From G963668655 sp963668655 (GTDB taxonomy: Bacteria > Myxococcota_A > SURF-8), in contig CAXXPQ010000004.1 in assembly GCA_963668655.2 (NCBI GenBank), positions 248,001 through 312,000 of the forward strand: 64,000 nt of DNA, written 5' to 3'. Both the position numbers and the translations under genes were made by a program. Below are positions 1-8,960 of the stretch, in pieces (position 1 is the stretch's first letter; every line of letters begins with the position of its first letter). The notes below the pieces were generated by a model. It was given only the letters and a program-made list of their open reading frames with translations. It was not told where the DNA came from and did not search any database.

Positions 1-80
1 GTCAAATTCTCCGATTTCCGGAACATTTCCAACTTATCACCCCTCCCGCGTCGCGATTCGCGGAAGGCGGATTCTTTTCG

Positions 81-1436
81 TCAGAACGCCAGTTGTAGCT
101 GCGACCGAAAGCGGATGTCTTCCTTGTTCGGCCCGTCGATGTCGTGAAGAAGATAGGAAATGTCGTTCTGCCACTTCAAGGATTCCCCCACGATGTAGAC
201 ATTGATTCCGAACGTGGCCTCGTGTTCGTTCTTCACGCTGCCGACTTTCTTATATTGCTTGGTCAGATCGTCCGCCTCCTTTGGGTCGTCGGCGGCGGCG
301 ATGAGGGAATCGGCCCGAAGTCGGGAATCCCGAAGAAAGTCGTCCATGTTGTGAACGGCCGAATAGCGGACCGCCAGTTCCACCCGCTTGATGAACAGAT
401 AACTAGCTTGTGCGAGTCCTCCGATGACGGCGAGTTCCGGATTCTCGTTCGCCATCGAACGCTCGCCCCATCCCAGATAGCCGGCCAGAAACAGGGAAAA
501 CCCGTACGCCTTCATCAGGAACTCGGGAGCCAGGCGGGCCGTGAAGTCGAGTTCCTCGTCCGCGTTCAAGTCATATGCGCTCGAAACTCCGACATGAAAG
601 CGGAACGGGCCTCCGTGGAAATCCGTGTCCCGAGCGACATCGATTCCGTTGTGATTGTACCCGATGCGCGCCACCAGTTCCGGATGGATTTCCATCTTCG
701 GCCCCGGCTCGGCCAGGTTGGAGGAACTCACGATCTCCTCGCCGGTCAGCGTCGCCACGCCCAGCGCGTGGCTGGAACGGGCGTTCATGCCGCTGAAGAT
801 TCCGAAAGCGTAATCGATGCGCTGCGGCTTTTCCAGCCCGCTGTGAACCGCCAGCCCGATCTGGCGCTCCGCTCCGAAGGTCTTGCTCGTGATCGCCCAG
901 TCCACCAGGGTCAGGCGCTTGAAGCTTTGGATACGATAGCGGGTGAACGGGATCTTCCATTGCCCCACCCGAATTTGCGTGTACGGATGCGGATTGTAGT
1001 TCAGATAGCAATCCAGAAGATCCAGCGTATTGGGGCTGGTGTTCAGATGAAGATAGAACTCGAACAGGCCGTCCACCAGGGAGCCTCGCAGGCTGGGCCG
1101 GACTCGGCGGGCTTCGGCATAGACGGTATTCTCCCGATCGGCGTCCGCCCCCATGTCCTTGTTGTCCACCCGAAACAGGAGTTGAACGGCCAATCCGAGA
1201 CGCAAGGAATGCCGTTTGTCCTTGCTCTGCACTTCGAAGGGACCGATCTTGTCCGGCCATTCCTTCTTCGCGTTCGACTTTGCATTTTCCTCTTCCGCCG
1301 TCCGGGTATCGCTCCCCACCGCCGGATTCGCCTTATCGCTCATCGATGCATCGGCCGCTTCCTCCTCGGCCGCGAACAGAACCAGGGAATGAAACAGAAC
1401 GATCGTCGCCACACAGAGAATCCGCTTCGTCGCCAT
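81..1436 (-). CDS. Outer-membrane porin, OprO/OprP-like
   Basis: 451 aa. A signal peptide covers about residues 1-22 (hydrophobic core LCVATIVLFHSLVLF), followed by an acidic, Ala/Glu-rich linker and then alternating amphipathic strands. The chain ends in LQLAF, the terminal Phe expected of outer-membrane beta-barrels. The region around YTQIRVGQWKIPFTRYRIQ resembles the phosphate-selective porin O/P family. These form trimeric anion channels, but the substrate here is not predictable from sequence. The ATG follows an AGGAG ribosome site. It is the last gene of a six-gene operon with a DASS transporter, so it may be the outer-membrane entry route for that transporter's anion. Confidence 0.75.
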   Translation of the reverse strand: MATKRILCVATIVLFHSLVLFAAEEEAADASMSDKANPAVGSDTRTAEEENAKSNAKKEWPDKIGPFEVQSKDKRHSLRLGLAVQLLFRVDNKDMGADADRENTVYAEARRVRPSLRGSLVDGLFEFYLHLNTSPNTLDLLDCYLNYNPHPYTQIRVGQWKIPFTRYRIQSFKRLTLVDWAITSKTFGAERQIGLAVHSGLEKPQRIDYAFGIFSGMNARSSHALGVATLTGEEIVSSSNLAEPGPKMEIHPELVARIGYNHNGIDVARDTDFHGGPFRFHVGVSSAYDLNADEELDFTARLAPEFLMKAYGFSLFLAGYLGWGERSMANENPELAVIGGLAQASYLFIKRVELAVRYSAVHNMDDFLRDSRLRADSLIAAADDPKEADDLTKQYKKVGSVKNEHEATFGINVYIVGESLKWQNDISYLLHDIDGPNKEDIRFRSQLQLAF

Positions 1437-1468
1437 GATGCACTCCTTCTACGCAGGAAACGCGATCC

Positions 1469-1897
1469 CTACCATTCCTCTTCCGAGGGCGAAGCCGGAA
1501 CCGCACGTTTTCTCTTCAAATCCTTCAGCCGTTGTTCGGTATGTCTTTTGCGCATGCAGGCGGCCAGAATATAGACGCACACCCTGTCCACGTTCGCCGT
1601 CTTGGGCATGATTTCATAGGCGCCGCGCGAAAGCACGCGCACGTCTCCCCAGCGCGCCTCTCCGGAATAGAACAGGATCCACTCGCAGAGCGGATACCGT
1701 TCCAGCATGGCGTGGACCTGCACGTCCACCCCCCAGTCGTAGTCGGAAACATCCAGAAGAATCGAGTCGGGCACGAAGGTCTCCTCCGCGTTTCTTTCGA
1801 AATCCCGGATGCGGGAAAACCCGCGCTTTCCGAGTTCCTCTTTCATGAAACGCCGCCACCGGTCGTCCCGGGTGATGAGGAGAAGATTCATGCTCAT
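1469..1897 (-). CDS. Small divergent receiver-like protein
   Basis: 142 aa, no signal peptide or membrane segment. The N-terminus (MNLLLITRDD) resembles the acidic pocket of a CheY-like receiver. Asp49 in SILLDVSDYDW sits where the phosphoacceptor should be, and the Lys in EIMPKTAN fits the conserved receiver Lys. The middle is divergent and there is no output domain; the basic tail could be a contact surface. It lies 7 nt downstream of the CBS-receiver gene and 32 nt upstream of the porin gene, so it is co-transcribed. I infer a phosphate sink or protein-interaction receiver in the transporter circuit. It might instead be a non-phosphorylated pseudo-receiver. Confidence 0.6.
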   Translation of the reverse strand: MSMNLLLITRDDRWRRFMKEELGKRGFSRIRDFERNAEETFVPDSILLDVSDYDWGVDVQVHAMLERYPLCEWILFYSGEARWGDVRVLSRGAYEIMPKTANVDRVCVYILAACMRKRHTEQRLKDLKRKRAVPASPSEEEW

Positions 1898-1904
1898 GAC
1901 GCCA

Positions 1905-2780
1905 TCAGTTTCCCAAAACGATATGCAGGATTTCCTGGAACAGATCCTTGTCCCTCAGAATGCCGACGATCTGCCCGTCCCGAGCCACGGGAAGATTGAT
2001 TAATCGATTTTCGGCCATCAACACGGCGGCCTCGATCAACGGCGTGTGTTCGTGAATGGTTATCAGATCCTCCACGTCGATATAGTCGCCGACGGGACGC
2101 TCTCCGATCACCTTGCACTGCGCCAGGAACATGCCGGTGTAAAAGGAACGGTAGGAGTCATCGAACATCCATTCCGGCGCGGCCATGCCCAGCACATCGA
2201 CCATTCGAAGAAGGCCGACGATGCGCTCGCCGCGATCCGCGATCAGAATGGAACGGTGGCCGATTTCCGTGACCTTGCCGAAGACCGGCGCGTTGATGCT
2301 GTCCCGGAGTTCCTTCAAGGCGTCGGAAAGCCGCTGATCGATATAGACCTTACGGTAGCTGTTCACGTTGACCATCAGGTCCGCCACCGTCTTCTCGTTC
2401 AGCGGTTTGGCGTACTTGACGTTCAGCAGGTTGTGGATATTGTGGGCCAGATAATCGATATCCACCGGCTTCTGGAGGAAATCGACGATTTCCAGCTTGA
2501 TTCCCGACAGGGCGCTGTCGAAGTCGCCGTGGCCGGTCAGGATGATGACGGGCAGATCGCCGTGCAGATCCCGGATGTGTTTCAGCGTGGTGATCCCGTC
2601 CATCTCCGCCATCTTCAGGTCCAGAATAATCAGATCCGGCGTCGTGGTCTTCAGATATTCCAGGGCCTCGCCTCCGCCGCCGACATCATCCACGTTGAAT
2701 CCGCGCCGGGACAGCGTGCGCGCCGTGCTTTCCCTGAATTCCTTTTCATCGTCAACCAACAGAATCCTTATTTTCGACAT
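1905..2780 (-). CDS. Response regulator with receiver and CBS-pair domains
   Basis: 291 aa. Residues 1-120 form a complete receiver: acidic DDEKE near residue 10, phosphoacceptor Asp54 in LIILDLKM, a conserved Thr in ILTGHGD and a Lys in QKPVD. Residues about 150-290 form a CBS pair (GKVTEIGHRSILIADRGE and LINLPVARDGQIVGILRD), a module that usually senses adenine nucleotides or other small ligands. There is no DNA-binding domain. The ATG has an AGGAG site. It sits 25 nt after the DASS transporter gene. I infer that it couples phosphorylation to an energy signal and may modulate the transporter or a partner kinase. Confidence 0.85.
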   Translation of the reverse strand: MSKIRILLVDDEKEFRESTARTLSRRGFNVDDVGGGGEALEYLKTTTPDLIILDLKMAEMDGITTLKHIRDLHGDLPVIILTGHGDFDSALSGIKLEIVDFLQKPVDIDYLAHNIHNLLNVKYAKPLNEKTVADLMVNVNSYRKVYIDQRLSDALKELRDSINAPVFGKVTEIGHRSILIADRGERIVGLLRMVDVLGMAAPEWMFDDSYRSFYTGMFLAQCKVIGERPVGDYIDVEDLITIHEHTPLIEAAVLMAENRLINLPVARDGQIVGILRDKDLFQEILHIVLGN

Positions 2781-2805
2781 GGCCGTTCTCCTTGTTCGAG
2801 TTCGT

Positions 2806-4662
2806 TCACTGCGGCAGCGGAAGACCCTGGAATCCGATCCACACCCAGTAGGTCGCGGACAGGAAAATCAACAGGGCCAGGCCGAAGATCAGACAGGGCA
2901 CGCCGACCCGGAAATAATCCTTCATTTCCAGGTGCCCGCTCGCGTAGACGATGGCGTTCGGCGGCGTGCCGATGATGAGCAGATAGGCCATGGAACTGGC
3001 GGCCGCCGTGGCAAGCGCCATGAACGGCACGATGACGGTGCCCGGATTCGACACCGCCGCCATGTTGAGCGTGATCGGCCCCACGGAAGCCGCCGCCGGC
3101 CCGTCGGCCATCAACTGCGTCATGCCCGCCGTCACCAGTCCGCCCAGCGCAAGCAACCCCTTTCCGGTGGCCAACCCGAGCGGTTCCACGAGTTCGATGA
3201 TGGAGCGCGCCAGCCAGTAGGCCGCTCCGGAGTCCGCCATGATCTTCCCGAAGATGATGGCTCCCGCATACAGCCAGACCACGCCCCAGTCCACCTTCTC
3301 CTGATAGTCTCGCCAGTTGACCACGCCCGTCAGCAGGTAGGCCACCGCTCCGGCGACCGCGATGACGCCGATGCCCAGCCGGATTCCGGTCCATTGCAGG
3401 ATCAGATTCTTTTCGGTGATCCAGCCCAGCAACATCAGAAGGAAGATGACGATGGCGACGATCTGCTTGCGGTTCCAGCCGCCCGTCCGGGAAATGTCCG
3501 ACCGAAGCACCTCCAGGGCGGGCGACAGATCGCGAATCTGCGGTTTGAAGCGCCAGTTCACCATCAGCCAGAGAAAGACCATCATCACCAGAACAAAGGG
3601 AAACGCATAGATAATCCATTCTCCGTACCCGATGTTGATGCCGAACATGTCCTCCAGATAGGTCATCATGATGACGTTTCTCGCTCCGCCGGACGGCGAG
3701 CCGAATCCCCCGACGTTGCAGGCCATGGCGATGGTGATGAACAGCATCTTCGCCAGTTCCGGATCCACGGGGACTTTCTTGTTCAGACTGTTCGAATAGA
3801 GAATCATTCCGATCGGCAGGAACATGGCCGCCAGGGCGTGATCGGAGATGAACGCGGCCGCGGGCGAGATGACGAGAATCATGATCCCCGTGATGATGCC
3901 CACTCGCGGCTTGGCCAGGAATTTGAACAGGAAAAGGCAGACCCGCTTGTCCACTCCCGTCTTCACGAAGGCGGCGGCGAACATCAGGCTGCCCATGATG
4001 AACCAGACGGCATCGTCCCAGAACAACGACGCCACCTCCTTTCGGCCGACGATTCCGGAAAACACCAGGATCAGCCCGATACAGAAAGCCACGCCGGGAA
4101 GCGGCATGGCCTCCATGATGAAACAGAGAATCATGAACGTCATCATGGCGATGACCACGCGGATGTTTCGGGCGGCGCGATCCGCCTTCTTTTTCTCGCC
4201 GTCGTCCAGGTTCGCATATTTCAGGCCGACCAGCCGCAGTTCCTGCGCGCTTTTCATCATGGCCAGAAATTCATCCTCCGGAATCCCGGAAATCTTCCGG
4301 TGATATTTCTTCACGTAAACGTCGCGGTTCTGGAATCCCGCCTTTCCGATCCACTTGGCATCCTTCTTCATCGCCCGTTTCCTGCTCAACGCGCCCTGGG
4401 TCATGCTCAATTCCAGAACCCGGGCGGTCATCACCTCCCACTGTTCGCAGTCGCCGTATTCCTTCTGGAAAAGTTTCTGGCTGAACAGTTCGAGCACGTG
4501 GCTTTCACCGGCCGTGTACTCGACGGCGACATCCAGCATGGATTCCGGTATCGGAATCATCAGCACCACGACGAAGGCCGCGATGGCGATCGCCAGCTTC
4601 TTCGGTTGGACGTACTTGTCGTAACCGGTCTTCTTCTTCTTCTGCGGTCCGCTTGTCGACAT
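2806..4662 (-). CDS. SLC13/DASS-family anion transporter with hydrophilic N-terminal insert
   Basis: 618 aa, against roughly 470-500 for typical family members. TM1 is at about residues 24-40. It is followed by a charged insert of about 120 residues (about 45-165) before the main membrane core starts near 168. Core motifs include FISDHALAAMFLPIG where family members often have SNT-type motifs, NVGGFGSPSGGARN, and near the C-terminus IIGTPPNAIVYASG. The family moves dicarboxylates, citrate or sulfate, usually with sodium. The altered first motif makes the substrate uncertain. Start ATG has a GGAGG-type site. The flanking kinase and receiver genes suggest its expression responds to its substrate. 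Confidence 0.85.
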   Translation of the reverse strand: MSTSGPQKKKKTGYDKYVQPKKLAIAIAAFVVVLMIPIPESMLDVAVEYTAGESHVLELFSQKLFQKEYGDCEQWEVMTARVLELSMTQGALSRKRAMKKDAKWIGKAGFQNRDVYVKKYHRKISGIPEDEFLAMMKSAQELRLVGLKYANLDDGEKKKADRAARNIRVVIAMMTFMILCFIMEAMPLPGVAFCIGLILVFSGIVGRKEVASLFWDDAVWFIMGSLMFAAAFVKTGVDKRVCLFLFKFLAKPRVGIITGIMILVISPAAAFISDHALAAMFLPIGMILYSNSLNKKVPVDPELAKMLFITIAMACNVGGFGSPSGGARNVIMMTYLEDMFGINIGYGEWIIYAFPFVLVMMVFLWLMVNWRFKPQIRDLSPALEVLRSDISRTGGWNRKQIVAIVIFLLMLLGWITEKNLILQWTGIRLGIGVIAVAGAVAYLLTGVVNWRDYQEKVDWGVVWLYAGAIIFGKIMADSGAAYWLARSIIELVEPLGLATGKGLLALGGLVTAGMTQLMADGPAAASVGPITLNMAAVSNPGTVIVPFMALATAAASSMAYLLIIGTPPNAIVYASGHLEMKDYFRVGVPCLIFGLALLIFLSATYWVWIGFQGLPLPQ

Positions 4663-4707
4663 GTTCCGCTCCTCCGCGTGTTCGGTTCAGACGAGTTTCC
4701 GCTTGGA

Positions 4708-5565
4708 TCAGGAAGGATTCTTTTCAAGAAGTTTCTCTATGCGCGCCCGACGCCGCATGGCCTCCGCTTCCCTCTTCTTTCCGCAAGCCGCCCGGATGAC
4801 CCGGATCAGGTCTTCCGTTTCCTGGGGCTTGGTCAGGTAATCGAAAGCCCCCCGCTTCATTCCGTCCACCGCCAGGGTGACGCTCCCGTGTCCCGTCAGA
4901 AGGACGACTTCGATCAGAGGATCGTCCCGTTTGATGCGGTCCAGTAGATCGATCCCCCCGAGGCCGGGCATCTTGACGTCCGCCACGACCACATCGACGC
5001 GCTGCCGGGCCAGCAGATCGAGGGCCTCCTTTCCGTTCGACGCCTCGAACACGTCCATTCCACGCCGCTGGAAGATTTTCTTGGCGGACAGCAGGAATTC
5101 GTTCTCGTCGTCCACCAGCAGCACCCGCACGGGAAGCGCTTCTCCGGACTCCATCTCGTCCTCTCGGAGATCCGATCGGACCCGATCGCCCTGTTCGTAG
5201 GCCCGCATCAGCGTCCGAACGAGGTCGTCCGTCTCCACGGGCTTGGCCAGGTAGGTGAACAGGCCGTTCTTTCCCAGTTCGAACGCCTTCTGAAGATCGC
5301 CGTGGCCCGTAAGCATCACGATCCGCATTTCCGGGAGGGCGTCGTGCAGGGCGTAAAAAAGCTGATGTCCGTCCATTCCGGGCATCTTGACATCCAGAAA
5401 AGCCACGTCGAAACGCCGCGACCGCGCGAATTCCAGGGCGGCTTTCCCGCCGGACGCCGTCGTGGTTTCGAAACCTCTGCGACGCAGGGCCTTGGCCGTG
5501 CTTTCCAGAAAGTCGGTTTCATCGTCCACCAGCAGCACCCGAATACCCGTTTGCGTCTCCGTCAT
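4708..5565 (-). CDS. Tandem double-receiver response regulator
   Basis: 285 aa. There are two complete CheY-like receivers in tandem: residues 1-125 with Asp58 (FLDVKMPG, MLTGHGD, AKPVE) and about 145-265 with VVADVKMPG, LLTGHGS and TKPQE. A short basic coiled tail follows and there is no DNA-binding domain. I place the start at the ATG at 5565. It follows GGAAGGAG by 7 nt and begins one base after the preceding kinase stop; a longer frame would run into the kinase gene. It is probably the direct partner of that kinase, relaying or splitting its phosphoryl signal. Confidence 0.88.
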   Translation of the reverse strand: MTETQTGIRVLLVDDETDFLESTAKALRRRGFETTTASGGKAALEFARSRRFDVAFLDVKMPGMDGHQLFYALHDALPEMRIVMLTGHGDLQKAFELGKNGLFTYLAKPVETDDLVRTLMRAYEQGDRVRSDLREDEMESGEALPVRVLLVDDENEFLLSAKKIFQRRGMDVFEASNGKEALDLLARQRVDVVVADVKMPGLGGIDLLDRIKRDDPLIEVVLLTGHGSVTLAVDGMKRGAFDYLTKPQETEDLIRVIRAACGKKREAEAMRRRARIEKLLEKNPS

Positions 5566-5566
5566 G

Positions 5567-7303
5567 TCAAACTCCTTCCGTGGGATTTGAAGGTTCGTCT
5601 CCATCGGCGTTGGGAAACGTGAAGTGAAAGACGGCCCCTTTGCCCGGTTCGGATTCGGCCCAGATCCGACCCTTCCATTTCGTTACGATTCCGTAGCAGA
5701 CCGACAGCCCCAGCCCGGTTCCCAGCCCCACCGGCTTGGTCGTGAAAAACGGCGTGAAGATGCGGTCCAGCAGTTCGGGAGAAATGCCCGCGCCCGTGTC
5801 CTCGACGCTGAAATGGACCGCATCCCTGGCCGGGACCGCCCGGACGAGAACCGTGCCGTCGGAACGAACGGCCTGCATGGCGTTGGTAATCAGGTTGGTC
5901 AGAACCTGTTCGAACTCTCCCGAATCGATCCGGATCTTCGGCAGGTCGGGCAGAACTTCCAGCCGAAGATCGATGTTGTTGACCGCCGCCTGCTTGCCCA
6001 GAAGACGGACGATCTCCTCCAGGTGGGAGTCCGGATGGACGATCTCGGCCTGGATCGCGCCCTGTCTACCGAATTTCAACATTTTCTGCGTGATCGAACG
6101 GCATCGCAGCACCTGCTTCTTCACAAGCGAGACGCTTTCCGTCAACTCCCGCTCGTGCGTTTCATCCATGGCGATTTCTCCAAGCAGATCGCCGATATTG
6201 GTCTGCTCGGAAAGAATGATGGCGAGCGGATTGTTGATTTCATGGGCCAGACCGGTGGCGAGTTCCCCGATGGCGGCCAGTTTGCTGGCCTGCATGAACT
6301 GTCGGGCGATGTCTTCCTTCTCCCTGGAAGCGTCCTCCGCGATGCGAAGCAGATAGCGGGTGGTGAAAGCCGCAGCGGCCAGAATCATCAGCACGCCGAG
6401 CAGAAATACGGCCATTCCGCGCACGGTCGCCTCCCGGACAGAGGCCATGAACTCGGCTTCTTCCTGCTGGACGACCAGAAGCCAGCGGGGCTCGTCGATC
6501 CACTGCATGGTGCGCAGCAGCGGATGGCCGTCGGACGTCGCCGCGCCCGTACGAACGCCGGAAAAATACGCTCCGGGATCGATTCCGCTATCGTCCAGAA
6601 GCCCGGCCTTTTGCCTGGGGCGAGTCTGGTATTTCCCCTTCCGATCGATGACGAAACAATCCCCGCTTTCGCCCTGCGCCCCTCTGGCGACGAGATTGGA
6701 GAAAATATCGGAATCGATGCTGGCTCGCAGAATCCACCCTCCGCTTTCCCGCTCCTGCCTGACGGCGACGATGAAATGAGGCGTCTCTCGAAATCCAAGG
6801 AAAACATCGCTGATGAAATATCCCTTTTCCGACACCCGTTCGAACCAAGCCTCGTTTCGATAGTTTTTGTCCAGCAGGTCATAGGCGCCCACGTAGGCAA
6901 GGTGCCGGCCGTTCTCGTCGATCACGCCCAGATCCTGAAAGGAATCCGAATAAATTCCGTTCAAGCGTTTCAGAAGCGCCTCGATCTCGGCGGGCTGCAC
7001 GATTTCATCGATGGAGTATTTCGAAGAGGCCAGTTCCATCGCCTTCAGACGTTCGGCCAGAAAGATTTCCACGATGGCGGCATGGCTCTCCACCAGACTC
7101 TGAAACTTCTGCACGGATTTGGCGTAAATGATCTCGCTGAAGACGCAATAGGCTCCCACGCCGACTCCCGCCAGCGGCAGAATGGCCGCAATCGTCAGAA
7201 TCCAGAAAAACCGCCGAAAGAGCGACCGAAAGCGCGGAACTCCGGAAGATGCGGCCCGCTCGTCGGCTTCGTGGGATTCTTGCAGGGTGGATTTCTCGAT
7301 CAT
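5567..7303 (-). CDS. Membrane sensor histidine kinase (dCache-like sensor)
   Basis: 578 aa. An N-terminal transmembrane helix (about 40-60) and a second one (ending in AAAAFTTRYLL) enclose a periplasmic domain of about 240 aa with a Cache-like pattern, fitting a small-molecule sensor. Then come a HisKA domain with the phosphorylated His in GLAHEINNPLAI and a HATPase domain with N, G1 and G2 boxes (ITNAMQAV, DTGAGIS, GLGTGLGLS). The ATG at 7303 follows AAGGGAG. A longer frame to 7363 is possible but lies over the sigma-54 promoter. First gene of the transporter operon; by analogy with DctB it may sense the transported anion. Confidence 0.88.
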   Translation of the reverse strand: MIEKSTLQESHEADERAASSGVPRFRSLFRRFFWILTIAAILPLAGVGVGAYCVFSEIIYAKSVQKFQSLVESHAAIVEIFLAERLKAMELASSKYSIDEIVQPAEIEALLKRLNGIYSDSFQDLGVIDENGRHLAYVGAYDLLDKNYRNEAWFERVSEKGYFISDVFLGFRETPHFIVAVRQERESGGWILRASIDSDIFSNLVARGAQGESGDCFVIDRKGKYQTRPRQKAGLLDDSGIDPGAYFSGVRTGAATSDGHPLLRTMQWIDEPRWLLVVQQEEAEFMASVREATVRGMAVFLLGVLMILAAAAFTTRYLLRIAEDASREKEDIARQFMQASKLAAIGELATGLAHEINNPLAIILSEQTNIGDLLGEIAMDETHERELTESVSLVKKQVLRCRSITQKMLKFGRQGAIQAEIVHPDSHLEEIVRLLGKQAAVNNIDLRLEVLPDLPKIRIDSGEFEQVLTNLITNAMQAVRSDGTVLVRAVPARDAVHFSVEDTGAGISPELLDRIFTPFFTTKPVGLGTGLGLSVCYGIVTKWKGRIWAESEPGKGAVFHFTFPNADGDEPSNPTEGV

Positions 7304-7347
7304 TCGAAACTCCCTTGCTGGGCAACGGTCGATTCCCCACCGACAAA

Positions 7348-7362
7348 GCACATCCCGTGCCA
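7348..7362 (-). promoter_or_regulatory. Sigma-54 promoter of kinase/receiver/DASS/porin operon
   Basis: On the minus strand the sequence TGGCACGGGATGTGCT matches the RpoN consensus TGGCACGN4TTGC. The invariant GG is at 7361-7360 and GC at 7349-7348, with the required 12-base register. Transcription would start near 7336, giving a leader of about 33 nt before the kinase ATG at 7303. The NtrC-type regulator encoded just upstream (8960-7581) is the obvious activator. Confidence 0.75.
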
Positions 7363-7427
7363 TGCCATTTTTACATGTAATTACAATAGCTTAGCGAAGG
7401 AGTTGGCCGATTCCGGCATACGGAGGG

Positions 7428-7468
7428 TGGGACATATCGTCCCATTTCTTCTTTCCGAAACGGAAGAA
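7428..7468. promoter_or_regulatory. Candidate upstream activator sites (two inverted repeats)
   Basis: Two inverted repeats lie about 70-110 bp upstream of the sigma-54 promoter. One is TGGGAC-ATATC-GTCCCA at 7428-7444. The other is TTCTTTCCG-AAA-CGGAAGAA at 7447-7468, with one bulged base. The spacing fits enhancer sites of NtrC-family activators. A related GGGAGGGTGGG...GGGACTCCC block occurs near 7512-7534. No T-run follows on the minus strand, so a terminator for the upstream regulator gene is less likely. Confidence 0.4.
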
Positions 7469-7580
7469 ATCTCTTATCCGTTTGATATTATTACAATATT
7501 TTCAGATTGTGGGAGGGTGGGCGCGGGACTCCCGGCCGTTCGTCGGTCAGGAAGATCGTGAACATTCCATGGGAATACGT

Positions 7581-8960
7581 TTACGAGACGTCGTTTTCTT
7601 CCGAATCGCCCTCATCCTGGACGCCGTAAACCTGGAGTTTTCGGGTCAGGGTGCGGCGATTGATCCCGAGAATTCGTGCGGTGCGGCTGCGGTTTCCGTT
7701 GCATTCCTTCAGCAGATTCAGGATATGCTCGCGTTCCACGGTTTCCAGGGTTCTGGAGTCGCCGTCTTTCGCATCCACCTCGTCCAACAGCCATTCGGGC
7801 AGGTCGCGTTTTTGTATCAACCCGTTTTTTCTCAGGATCACGGCATGTTCCACCGCCCCTTCCAGTTGCCGGACGTTGCCCGGCCATGAACAGTCGGCCA
7901 GCCAATCGACGATCTCCGGCCGAAACCCGGTGACCTTGTAATTCCGGTTGTACTTTCGCAGGAAGTGATAGGCCAGCACCGGAATATCCGCCCGGCGTTC
8001 CCGAAGCGGCGGCACCTGGACGGTGATGACCGCCAGCCGATAGAAGAGATCCTCGCGAAATTCGTCCCGGGCCACCATCTCCCGAAGATCCCGATTGGTG
8101 GCGGCGATCACGCGTACATCCACCTGCCGTTCCTTTGTCTCACCGACTCTCCGAAAGGAATGATCCTGGAGAAAACGCAGCAGCTTCGCCTGAACAGCGG
8201 CGTTCAATTCGCCGATTTCGTCCAAAAACAGCGTTCCGCCGTCGGCCTGCTCCACCAGACCCGGCTTGTCCCGCTCCGCGCCGGTGAAAGCGCCTTTTCG
8301 GTGCCCGAACAGCTCGCTTTCCAGAATGTTGTCCGGGATGACGTTGACGCTCACCGGGACGAACGGTCCCTTCGAACGGCGGCTGCAACGATGGATCTCC
8401 TTGGCGATCAGTTCCTTGCCCGTCCCCGTTTCGCCCGTGACGAGCACGCCGGCCGAACTGTCCGACACGGAATGAACTTTCGCCATCACGGCCTTGAACG
8501 CCTGGCTGCGGTAGACGATGGAAAACGAGGATTCGTCTCCGTCCCGCAGGGTTGTTTTCTCGATTTCCCTCCTGGGGAGGATCTGCTCGGCCAGTTCCCG
8601 GAGCAGTTGCAGAAGATCGTCGAGATCGAAGGGTTTGGTGATGTAGGAATAGGCCCCGTGCTTCATGGCTTCCACGGCGGAATCGATGGTGCCGAAGGCG
8701 GTCATGAGAATGGTGGGCTGGTGCAGCGAACCGGCCTGCGCACAGCGCAACACGTCCATGCCGGTTGCGCCGGGCATTTTCAGATCGGTAAGTATGATGT
8801 CGAAGTCGCCGCCTTTAAGCAGTTTCAGGGCCTCCTCGCCGTTTTTCGCGCAAAGCGTGGCATAGCCTTCCTCGGAAAGCGCCTGCACGAGAAAGTCCCT
8901 CATGTCGGCGTCGTCGTCCGCGATCAGAACCCGGATCCGCAAACTTTTCCTGTCGCTCAT
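7581..8960 (-). CDS. NtrC-family sigma-54-dependent response regulator
   Basis: 459 aa. Receiver at about 5-125 (DDDADM, phosphoacceptor in IILTDLKMPG, ITKPFD). AAA+ domain at about 145-385 with Walker A GETGTGKE, the sigma-54 contact loop GAFTGA, Walker B GTLFLDEIGE and WPGNVRQLEGA. A Fis-type helix-turn-helix follows near the end (NRSRTARILGINRRTLTRKL). I use the ATG at 8960, whose ATGA overlaps the stop of the kinase gene; a TTG three codons earlier is possible. All residues for ATP hydrolysis and sigma-54 contact are present. It is very likely the activator of the sigma-54 promoter at 7348-7362. Confidence 0.92.
   Translation of the reverse strand: MSDRKSLRIRVLIADDDADMRDFLVQALSEEGYATLCAKNGEEALKLLKGGDFDIILTDLKMPGATGMDVLRCAQAGSLHQPTILMTAFGTIDSAVEAMKHGAYSYITKPFDLDDLLQLLRELAEQILPRREIEKTTLRDGDESSFSIVYRSQAFKAVMAKVHSVSDSSAGVLVTGETGTGKELIAKEIHRCSRRSKGPFVPVSVNVIPDNILESELFGHRKGAFTGAERDKPGLVEQADGGTLFLDEIGELNAAVQAKLLRFLQDHSFRRVGETKERQVDVRVIAATNRDLREMVARDEFREDLFYRLAVITVQVPPLRERRADIPVLAYHFLRKYNRNYKVTGFRPEIVDWLADCSWPGNVRQLEGAVEHAVILRKNGLIQKRDLPEWLLDEVDAKDGDSRTLETVEREHILNLLKECNGNRSRTARILGINRRTLTRKLQVYGVQDEGDSEENDVS

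Noticed and set aside
1..80. Weak 5-bp hairpin after the first porin gene as a terminator
   Set aside because: The stem is short and no T-run follows on the minus strand; the true end of the operon is probably outside the window or Rho-dependent.
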